Part shown: one piece after another, positions 56,640-64,000 of the stretch
Numbering within the stretch: position 1 is the first letter of the stretch
How the letters are laid out: the number at the start of each line of letters is the position of its first letter
Origin: Dysidea avara
Taxonomy: Eukaryota; Porifera; Demospongiae; Dictyoceratida; Dysideidae
NCBI RefSeq assembly: GCF_963678975.1
Contig: NC_089272.1
Span: 47,326,032-47,390,031, forward strand
Direction: 5' to 3'
Length of the DNA stretch: 64,000 nt
Position numbers and translations under genes: made by a program
Notes under the pieces: generated by a model
Databases searched by the model: none
Told to the model about the DNA's origin: nothing
What the model saw: the letters and a program-made list of their open reading frames with translations, nothing else

Positions 56640-57465
56640 AAAGAGGAATGTGTATAGGGATGAAATAATTCAAGGCTCAAAACTAGCTAAATTGTCTTTA
56701 TTCAATGCCTTGGAGCTGTACAGCCACATGCAGTCATTCCCAGAGCTCCTTCAAAGCCCCAGTGCTTGCCACTGCATGGGCTTGGTAAAAGCAACCAGCA
56801 AAAGTAGACCACACAATTGCAAGTCTGGCTGATCGTGACAGTGAAATCTATGAGTATGCATGTACTGTAGCTCTGTTTGTGGTGAAAAATCAAACTTGTT
56901 ATCATGGGCAATAAGACTGTTTTCAACACCGTCTTTATAGTGATTAAAATTTACAAGTAATTAGTGGTTACATCAAAATAGTTAGCAAATAGCACTAGAT
57001 GTCAACCCTCAGATCACTAATGTATTTATTATGCTGTTCAAGATTTCATTTGTAATTGTGTCTATGGACACCTTAAAAGCATTAAAATAAAAATCAATTC
57101 CTGAAAGCTAGAATGACAACATAATCAAACACATTTTGCTATAGTTGTAACTTTGTGAAGTGAAGAAATGGAAATTTAGTTGTTGGTTGGCATCCCAATG
57201 TGGTTAGGCAGTAGTATCTGACCTTGATGTGTGGGCTTATAAATTTACAAGATTCTTCTTGACTCACATTTACAACGTACAAATCAAAGGATGGTGCATG
57301 GTAGATGGTAGATGGTACCAGTGGTTACCACTTGAACTAGAGGTCTTGTGGTCCTATATAGCATAGTCAATTTGTAATTGATTGTGAAGCATATTATATG
57401 CATTTTCCCATTAAACGCTGCTGAATTGCAGTGTTGGGTTTTATATATGTAGCTTAGCTGTCTTA
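56640..57465 (+). repeat. Partial duplicate of the last intron of receptor A
   Basis: Colinear similarity with about 23810-25170: TAGGGATGAAATA, TCTTTATTCAA..CC..G.AGCT, GTACAAATCAAAGGA.GGTG, GGTTACCACTTG.ACTAGAG, TTTTCCCATTAAA. The elements seen in the receptor A interval (e.g. 24573-24921) are absent here. Confidence 0.8.
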
Positions 57466-57469
57466 CAGG

Positions 57470-57680
57470 TTTTTGCAGTTGAATTCGTCGCCTTTGCAAT
57501 TGAATTCGTCCCGTTTGCAATTGAATTCGTCCCGTTTGCAAATGAATTCGTCGGTATTGCAATTGAATTCGTCCCGTTTGCAATTGAATTCGTCGGTTTT
57601 GCAATTGAATTCGTCGGTTTTGCAGTTGAATTAGTCGGTTTTGCAATAGAATTCGTCGCGTTTGCATTACAATTCGTCAT
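57470..57680. repeat. 18-bp tandem array, left terminus
   Basis: Units of TTTGCAATTGAATTCGTC with small variations (CGTCGG, CGTCCCG). Because 18 is a multiple of three, long open frames appear in several frames; they are artefacts. Confidence 0.92.
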
Positions 57681-59408
57681 AAACAAAACGGCTCCAAGAA
57701 ACCAACCCGTTCATTAAGAGATGAACTATTTATGCCTTGGAGAGTTACACTTGAGACACTAGAAGGTAATTGAAGCTGGTAGAGTAAAGTATCAATTATC
57801 GGACAATATGATGTTCGGACAGCTGCCATTCACTTCCTGGGAATCCTGCAGCTTTGGTTATTGTACCAAAAGGTAGGCTACAATAAGCAATAATTATCCT
57901 CCAATAATCAGCTTTGCATGATTAAAAGTTTAAGAGTTACAGCCAATAGTATGCTTAGTCCGATAAAATCTATGCTCGGATAAAACTATCAGTTGTCGGA
58001 CTTTGATTTTTACTACCAGTAAACAACGTTCAATTTATTTCAAATTTGTATGCAATATACCTGTACTCATTAGCTATTAATGACCAAAAAATGGTTTCGT
58101 TATCTTTAGCATAGAGGGAGTACGAACCCCCCAATTTTTAGCGGTATTGTCGGACGCCCTCCGCTTTAATTTAGCCATGCCCACCAACAGAGTTCATGCT
58201 TTTTGCAACAAATGCACCAGTGCTAAACCACAGAAGAAGGTAAATAAATATCTTTCAAGAGTAGAGGTGTGTTTTAAAGTTGATATTCAGGATATTTCTA
58301 TTGGAAAGCAGTATTTTTGGCTCCTAAATTAAGGAGATGCACGCTAGGTGGAAAAATGGAATTACGAGGCACAACTTTCTGACCAACCACATTCGTTAGT
58401 CTTGGTGCCTCAATCGCGAATACCACCTAGAAATGAAAAGATATTCCATTTTCTACCTTCTATGGGTGCACAAAGCAACATTTTCGTCCTTTTTGTTTCA
58501 CCCATATAAGGTAGAGAAAGAAAAGCCTTTCAATTTTCGTGACAGTATTTGTGATAGGACACCAAGACTAGCATATGTAGATGGTCAGAAGGTGGTTTTG
58601 CATAACTTCATTTTTCCACCTTGCGCGCATCTCCTTCATTTAAGAGTCAAAAATACTGCGTTCCAATGGAAATATCCTGAATATCAACTTTAAAGCACAC
58701 CTCTACTTTGAGAGATATTTATTTACCTTCTTCTGCGGTTTAGCACTGGTGCATTTGTTACAAAAGCATACAAACTCTGTTGGTGGGCATGGCTAAATTA
58801 AAGCGGAGGGCGTCCGACAATACCGCTAAAAATTGGGGGGCTCGTACTCCCTCTATGCTAAAGGTAACGAAACCATTTTTTGGCCATTAATAGCTAATGA
58901 GTAAAGGTGTATTGCATACAAATTTGAAATAAATTGGACATTGTTTACTGGTAGTAAAAATCAAAGTCCGACAACTGATAGTTTTATCCGAGCATAGATT
59001 TTATCGGACTAAGCATACTATTGGCTGTAACTCTTAAGCTTTTAATCACACAAAGCTGATTGTTGGAGGATAATTATTGCTTATTGTAGCCTACCTTTTG
59101 GTACAATAACCTAAGCTGCAGGATTACCAGGAAGTGGGTGGCAGCTGTCCGAACATCATATTGTCCGATAATTGATACTTTACTCTAGTACGCGAAGCTG
59201 ATGGCTGTCTGACAAGTTAATTAGCTTGCTCGCGAGTGACCACACCCATCGCGAATGGCGTAGTAGAGTTTGGAATGTTGCTGGAGAGGCTGGAGAGGAA
59301 GAATTATTGCCTTATAAAGAGTTGTTTACTACTGTTGTACTTGAACAAGTTCTTGTAGCAGCTGCTACATCATGTTTTCGTGTTTGTTCCAGCTGCCATT
59401 CTTGTTAC

Positions 59409-59578
59409 GGACGAATTTAACTGCAAAACCGACGAATTCAATTGCAAAACCGACGAATTCAATTGCAAACGGGACGAATTCAATTGCAAACGCGACGAAT
59501 TCAATTGCAAAAGCGACGAAATCAATTGCAAACGGGACGAATTCAATTGCAAAGTCGCCGAATTCAATTGCAAAAACC
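59409..59578. repeat. 18-bp tandem array, right terminus (inverted)
   Basis: Units of GACGAATTCAATTGCAAA, the complement of the left array. Gives spurious DEFNCK-repeat frames. Confidence 0.92.
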
Positions 59579-59610
59579 TGTAATATAGATAACTGTGTGT
59601 ATTGTTGCAG

Positions 59611-60243
59611 AATGGGTACATTACACAGGGGCGGATCTAGGATTTCTAACTGGGGTTTCCAGTGGTATAGTATAGGACTCAGATGCAGGCTGATGGTGTT
59701 GATAATGAGAAACAACCATTAATTGAAACTAGCTATGGTAATGCAGGGGCGGATCCAGGAGCTGGCAAGGGGAGGGGCACAAACAGGCTAAGTTGGTAGG
59801 TGGTTGGGGAGAGCAGATTCTCTTGTTAGTTGCTGCATTTTTGAAGCAGCAAATAATCACCTCTTAGTAGTGTCTCACTGTTGATTTTGGCCGTTGTGAA
59901 GTCTTAAAAGTTGTTTAAAAGGCTTTGATCTTAAATAACAGCAACACGATAATTATTTTTAGAGGCGCTTAGTACGCACGAAGGTGCTGGTTGACAATTT
60001 CACAGCTAGTTTGCTTTGGTTTCAGGTGAATTTGTAATAATACTAGTAAAATATGCATATTTTCATGAGTTCATAAACTGATCTTGGCCTTAGTATTTAC
60101 TAGAAGTATGGCTGGCTCCTCCACAAGGTCGGGTGGGGGGGGCATTTGCCCCAAATGCCCCATCCTGGATCCGCCACTGTAATGAACATATACTGCCTCC
60201 AAGGCTACCTGTAGCCAAAGCCATTTGTTCTATAATTTTGTAG
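59611..60243 (+). pseudogene. Third copy of the receptor tail exon, broken by insertions
   Basis: After an acceptor homologous to receptor A (GTATTGTTGCAG) comes AATGGGTACATTACA, then a fragment of a CAGGGGCGGATCTAG element, then an MQADGVDNEKQPLIETSYGN frame that is split by the element at 59744-60179. Skipping that element with one TAATG, the frame continues for about 20 codons to TAG at 60241-60243. No transmembrane or ectodomain exons of this copy were found upstream, so it is probably a relic. Confidence 0.6.
59744..60179. mobile_element. 5-bp-TSD DNA element (CAGGGGCGGATCC)
   Basis: Begins CAGGGGCGGATCCAGGAG, ends TCCTGGATCCGCCACTG, flanked by TAATG at 59739-59743 and 60180-60184. Near its right end, GGGCATTTGCCCCAAATGCC repeats the start of 24573-24921 in inverse. 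Confidence 0.88.
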
Positions 60244-60309
60244 CGGATGCATCTCCTCTGCCAAACCTTTTTACTATACACAATGCACATTTATTTGCAT
60301 GTTTTGTAG

Positions 60310-60498
60310 ATATCCTGTGCATAAATCTATTGACACCCTTTAATGGATTAATCATGCTGTGCAGTTCTGGACAAACAGGAGTGGGTTATGAGGGAGACAC
60401 TTGTAGTTTCACATGTAACACTGGTTATGAGCTAACTGGAAGTGACACAAGGACCTGTCAGAGTGATGGGAGCTGGAGTGGTAGTGAGGCTACAGTAT
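60310..60498 (+). CDS. Sushi gene exon: first sushi domain
   Basis: Acceptor GTTTTGTAG. The C..L..P.NG.I..C start and the C-x-F-x-C-x2-GY-x-L-x-G core are present. The end is uncertain: candidate donors at 60499, 60501 and 60510, of which only the first keeps phase with the next exon. Confidence 0.75.
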
Positions 60499-61616
60499 GT
60501 GTAAAAGAGGTACATTTTTAGTTGTTTAGTTGACATGAGTGTTTCATATAACTTCACTTAGTGTCTTGTCCATTGCTTATTGTTCCTAACAATGGGAACA
60601 TCAATTGTGATGATGGATTGCCTTCTTTTGGCGATGTCTGCATTATCACATGCAACACTGATTATGAGCTAACTGGCAATGAGACAAGAACATATCAGAG
60701 TGATGGCAGTTGGTCAGGAAATGATGACAACAATAGTTGCAGTGCAGGTAAAATTTTTCTTGCATAATTATAATGTAAAGTTATCATTAATTAAATTTGT
60801 AGTATCTATTGAAGAACCAACAGAGGAAAATTCTAGTAAGAATTTTTAAATTAAAATCATTGTGATGGATTGAATGCAGCTATGATACACGATTCTTTTG
60901 TGTTTAACTACAGATCTCATTAGAATCACTATCATCACTGGAGCAAGTCTGACAATAACAGGGCTGCCCAGAGAAATTAAGGGGCCCAGGGCAAAGAGTT
61001 AAAGTGGGGCCCCAGAGGCAAGGAGGTTTCCATTCTGAATCACAACTTCACCCAAGCTGTAAGTTGAAGACAAAAAAAAAAAAAAATCATGACCTGCTGA
61101 CAATGACAATAGCTACCCCTCACCAACCATATCTCCTTATCTATATAAGCTTGCTACACTGCTCCTCAGAAGAATACTGTGACTACTCTATTAGAGTATT
61201 TAGATCTGACTGCTCTATTAGAGTATATCGATCTTTTAAACAGGTATTCAAGAGGCCCTTCATGGGGCCTCCTGGGGCCCCTTTCAGACTGGGGCCCGGG
61301 GCAAAATTCCCCAGTTGCCCCCCCCCCCCCTGTGGGCGGCCCTGGACAATAATGCTATTGATAATACTACTAACATATGTGGCAATTTAATCATGCAAGA
61401 AAATCATGGTTGGCCATAAAAGCATCAACACTTGACATAGACAACAATGTAAAGCTTCGCTAAAACCAGATCATGCAATGAAGTTACTGAACATGAGTAT
61501 GATGACACAGTCAACACTACAGTCTATACAGAGGCAAACCCTTCAAATCTGATAAATAACAACAATGCTATGAAATTAAACTGCATCAATTTGGATTATA
61601 ATGGATCCACAGTGTA
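60310..61616 (+). CDS. Sushi-domain membrane protein gene, TM exon interrupted, 5' end not found
   Basis: Exons: 60310-~60498 and 60562-60747 (one sushi/CCP domain each), 60803-60835 (acidic linker EEPTEENS), 60914-61390 (transmembrane, split by a MITE at 60959-61344), and a tail of about 61471-61616. Sushi landmarks: CINLLTPFNGLI, EGDTCSFTCNTGYELTG, RTCQSDGSWSG; CPLLIVPNNGNINC, CIITCNTDYELTG, SDGSWSGN. In the second domain the penultimate Cys is Tyr (RTYQSDG). The only phase-compatible donor of the first sushi exon (after 60498) removes its last Cys, which is odd. The tail has HEYDDTV, VYTEANPSN and ends NGSTV, a class I PDZ-type terminus. May be a working gene in alleles without the MITE, or a pseudogene. 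Confidence 0.65.
60562..60747 (+). CDS. Sushi gene exon: second sushi domain
   Basis: 186-nt phase 1-1 exon, CACTTAG to GTAAAA. Complete CPLLIVPNNGNINC ... CIITCNTDYELTG ... SDGSWSGNDDNNSC, with Tyr in place of one conserved Cys (TRTYQ). Confidence 0.82.
60803..60835 (+). CDS. Sushi gene exon: acidic linker
   Basis: 33-nt phase 1-1 microexon, TTTGTAG to GTAAGA, encoding SIEEPTEENS. Confidence 0.6.
60914..61390 (+). pseudogene. Sushi gene transmembrane exon, MITE-interrupted
   Basis: Left part (to 60958) reads LIRITIITGASLTI; right part, from the second target copy, reads MLLIILLTYVAI and then TAA at 61388-61390. Ignoring the insertion and one 8-bp copy, both lie in one frame and form a single hydrophobic helix. 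A weak donor (TAT|GTGGCA) just before the stop could link to the tail. Confidence 0.65.
60959..61344. mobile_element. hAT-type MITE inside the sushi gene
   Basis: Ends CAGGGCTGCCCAGAG and CTGTGGGCGGCCCTG (13/15 inverted), with a perfect 8-bp duplication GACAATAA at 60951-60958 and 61345-61352. It contains two CTCTATTAGAGTA motifs, GC-rich ends and a poly-C run. Nonautonomous. Confidence 0.92.
61471..61616 (+). CDS. Sushi gene exon: cytoplasmic tail
   Basis: A frame following an AG (AAAACCAG) encodes SCNEVTEHEYDDTVNTTVYT and onward to TAG at 61614-61616, with EYDD, VYTEANPSN and DYNGSTV. The acceptor is tentative. ATTAAA at 61748-61753 could be the poly(A) signal. Confidence 0.55.
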
Positions 61617-62000
61617 GCTATTATATCAAAACTGTATACCGATAATACAGTGAATAGCTATCACACTTGCACCTGTCAACAAGTGTCAAGTATTGTACAT
61701 TTAATTTTCTTGTTAATTTAAGCTAGTTGTTTGTTTTTTATAATTGCATTAAAATGATTTACAACTGTGTAAATTATCCTACTTTTTCATGGACATTAGA
61801 ATACATACACTTGTATAGCTGTGCTAACTTAAAAAAAACAACACTTATTTGTAGTAACATATTTGTTTACATATTCCTGGATATGCTGCGTAAACATGGC
61901 ACCAGCAGCCAGTTAACTACAAAAAACCTTCATTGTGAGGCATTAATGAATCAGCGAGGAAGACTTCCTCACAAAAGTTTTGTATATAATAACCAGGGGA

Positions 62001-64000
62001 TAGGCCTCAGGGAATTATGCTCCAAATTTAACTCATTATGCTATTCCGAATTTCCCTCCAAAACATCTCATTATGCTCAAAATTATTCCTTTTATGCTCA
62101 TCAGATTTACAATTTTCCCATAATTTTAAATACAACATACATCCTGAAATGCACAAACTAATGTAAGTATAGTGAATTGTACTGTACCAGTTATCTAGTT
62201 TAGCTGAGAATCCTAAGATGTGCAGCGTGCATTATATTGCAACATTAATGATGCTTCAATATAGTCTACCAATGAGCTCTGTTGTTGTGGATTGAATGAA
62301 GACTTCAATAAAGAAAATACTCTTTCTGATGCTGCAGATGAAGGTTGTACAAGTAAAATTTTACGTGCAGCAGCTGCCCAGCATGGTAAGACCGATTCAT
62401 TTTGTTTCCACCATTGTAGAACATCAATGTTTGTATCAATGTCCACCACTTTAGCAAGGTAGGATGGAAGCTCTTCTTTAAGTCCATCAAGAATCGGTTT
62501 TGAATTCAGAAAAGGAAAATGTTTTAAGCCATTTACTGCATCTGCATTCGGTTGCAGATCATTTAATTTGGGCGGTGAAAAGAGCCTAGCAGCTTTGAAA
62601 GCCATCAGTGTGTCTAGATTTGAGTTAAAGTGCTTCTCAAAATAATCGAGGCCAGGTTGTACACATGTATAGCCGTAATGAACGATCCGTTGCTGCAATG
62701 ACTGACTTGCAGAAGTTGATCCTCTGGAACGTGAAGTGGGAAAGACCCTTTGCAGCAAACATTTGTCAGCACTTGAGGACAATCTTCGTGCAACTGCTTC
62801 AAGATTAGGAGTATGTGCAGTGTTGATTGCAGCCTTAACCGTTTCAATTTTCTCATAGCAATCCAATGCCAAAGGACCATCTCCTTCCAGGGAATAGGTT
62901 GCTTTAACAAATGGTCTTCCCCAGTCAATTATGGCAGCAAGCTCAACTTCCAGTAAAGCTTTCCTTTGGGGATCTGTAAAATGTGTGATTAACTTTGCTG
63001 TTGTTGCCGTTGACCCAAGATCGTCTCTACGTAAAAAAGGAAAGACATCACCGAACTGGACAGAAACTTGTTCGATAACTTCCCAGCGGCTCCACCACCG
63101 AGTTGCACTGTAGGTGGCCATTGCCTTCCCTGTTTGATCACGCCACAAAATTCTGGTCTTTGGACTGTGAGAAAATAAACTTACCCAGGATGTTATGAAT
63201 TCAGATAGGTTTGGAGTTGAAAAGTGTTCCCCAACACGGTCAATAGTGTGTGAAAAGCAACCAACACTTAGAAGACTGGGATAAATAATTTTCAATGTTC
63301 GAAGAGCTGTTTCATTAACAGATGCACGATCTTTCATGGCAGCCAGTAACTGCTGTGTTCCGATGCTGTATTGAACTGACAACACAGATATTAACTCTCT
63401 TGCAAGCTCTTCACCAGTCAAACTCTTTACCACAACTTGTAGACGAACCAGCCTCTGATTAATATTCCATCCATCATCGACATAACGAAGTACAATAGCT
63501 AACGCTTCACCCAAACGGGTAGTGCCATCAAACACAACGGAGACATCCTTTCCTTTAATTTCCTCAGAAATGACATCAGTTTCATGTTTTTGAATGAAAG
63601 GAATTAAATCAAACATGTTGCGTTTGTCAGTAAGTCGATAACCATTCTCTTCAAACAGTTCTCTAAATATATCCAACTTATTCAGAGGAATACCAGCACG
63701 GAGAAAAGTTGAGACAACCTTGACACGAAAAACTTGAGTGTTTTCTGTTAGAGTTTCTCCGACAGCATGAGTTTCTTTATTGTAACTCACCAATTTCTTT
63801 GCAATATCTTGTTCAGTAGCCTCTTTCTTTTGTAGCCTTCTCTTACCATCTTTATGCTTTTGGGACTTCAAATGGTTTGAAAGACTAGAACTCTTCAAAC
63901 TCAACTCTTCTCTGCAGGCTTTGCAGAACAATTTACCTGCAGAAACACTTAGCTGCTCATCAGGAAATTTCTTTACTCGATCCTGGGGCTTAACACCCTT
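62001..64000 (-). mobile_element. hAT transposon hAT-2 (partial, runs off the window)
   Basis: Terminus TAGGCCTCAGGGAATTATGC at 62001, followed by several ATTATGCTC/TTATGCT motifs within 100 bp (GAGCATAAT on the coding strand). Its transposase lies just inside. The other end is beyond base 64000, so the target duplication (CCAGGGGA would be the left copy) cannot be confirmed. Homologous in plan to hAT-1. Confidence 0.82.
62213..64000 (-). CDS. hAT transposase (595 residues visible, N-terminus outside window)
   Basis: Open from the window edge to the stop at 62213-62215. Visible order: basic KPQDRVKKFPDE, BED-like finger CKAC...NHLKSQKH, VVFDGTT, KDRASVN, GCFSHTIDRVGEHF, ATRWWSRWEV and C-terminal QPSSAASERVFSLL. 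It aligns along its length with the hAT-1 protein, with an extra ~20-residue Ser/Arg-rich insert (PTSRSRGSTSASQSLQQ). No stops or frameshifts, so probably still coding-competent. Confidence 0.92.
   Translation of the reverse strand, partial: KGVKPQDRVKKFPDEQLSVSAGKLFCKACREELSLKSSSLSNHLKSQKHKDGKRRLQKKEATEQDIAKKLVSYNKETHAVGETLTENTQVFRVKVVSTFLRAGIPLNKLDIFRELFEENGYRLTDKRNMFDLIPFIQKHETDVISEEIKGKDVSVVFDGTTRLGEALAIVLRYVDDGWNINQRLVRLQVVVKSLTGEELARELISVLSVQYSIGTQQLLAAMKDRASVNETALRTLKIIYPSLLSVGCFSHTIDRVGEHFSTPNLSEFITSWVSLFSHSPKTRILWRDQTGKAMATYSATRWWSRWEVIEQVSVQFGDVFPFLRRDDLGSTATTAKLITHFTDPQRKALLEVELAAIIDWGRPFVKATYSLEGDGPLALDCYEKIETVKAAINTAHTPNLEAVARRLSSSADKCLLQRVFPTSRSRGSTSASQSLQQRIVHYGYTCVQPGLDYFEKHFNSNLDTLMAFKAARLFSPPKLNDLQPNADAVNGLKHFPFLNSKPILDGLKEELPSYLAKVVDIDTNIDVLQWWKQNESVLPCWAAAARKILLVQPSSAASERVFSLLKSSFNPQQQSSLVDYIEASLMLQYNARCTS

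Larger units (their letters stand above)
57466..59580. mobile_element. Foldback transposon with tandem-repeat termini
   Basis: Ends CAGGTTTTTGCAGTTGAATT and AATTCAATTGCAAAAACCTG. Each terminus is an array of an 18-bp unit (TTTGCAATTGAATTCGTC type), ~11 units at the left (57470-57680) and ~9 inverted at the right (59410-59578). Inside lie inverted arms of ~570 bp (57787-58355 and 58610-59185). The target is TA, shown by the uninterrupted receptor A intron. No transposase recognised. Resembles FB/TU-type foldback elements in plan. Confidence 0.88.

Noticed and set aside
57284..57686. Frames with repeated TNSIAK or IQLQNRR
   Set aside because: Artefacts of the 18-bp tandem array, whose length is a multiple of three.
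59365..59722. Frames with repeated DEFNCK or FAIEFV
   Set aside because: Same 18-bp array at the other terminus of the foldback element.
61727..62161. 144-codon open frame
   Set aside because: Overlaps the subterminal repeats of hAT-2; composition is that of AT-rich non-coding DNA.

Overview
This is a eukaryotic, AT-rich, intron-rich animal window. There are no operons or prokaryotic signals. Coding exons are short and mostly phase 1-1, with GT/AG borders, and transposon-derived DNA fills the introns and the space between genes. Immunoglobulin (Ig), fibronectin III (FN3) and sushi modules on type I membrane proteins with tyrosine-rich tails, together with many hAT and MULE-like elements, point to an invertebrate metazoan. 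A demosponge is my best guess, but the sequence does not prove it.

Layout. 1-1062 is a ~31-bp minisatellite. 1744-25396 (+) is receptor gene A: Ig, FN3, split FN3, Cys-containing membrane-proximal domain, transmembrane segment, and a tail with four YxxI/V motifs; its signal-peptide exon was not found. 27131-29682 is a complete hAT transposon (transposase of 678 aa, terminal inverted repeats, 8-bp target duplication). 29700-42640 has no convincing host gene and is packed with nonautonomous elements (MULE-like, hAT MITEs, SINEs, foldbacks). 42676-51198 (+) is receptor gene B, a complete nine-exon paralogue of A with the same exon phases (551 aa). 56640-60243 holds a degenerate third copy of the 3' end of A, split by a foldback transposon and by small insertions. 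60310-61616 (+) is a sushi-domain membrane gene whose transmembrane exon carries a hAT MITE. 62001-64000 (-) is a second, related hAT transposon that runs off the window.

How it fits together. A, B, the third tail and the sushi gene form a same-strand cluster of surface proteins with extracellular adhesion/recognition modules and phosphotyrosine-type tails. That architecture is shared by invertebrate allorecognition and immune-type receptors; the function here is inference. Between A and B the transmembrane exon and its flanking introns are much more alike than the ectodomain exons. Paralogous introns act as empty sites for one another, which gives direct evidence of target-site duplications for two transposon families.
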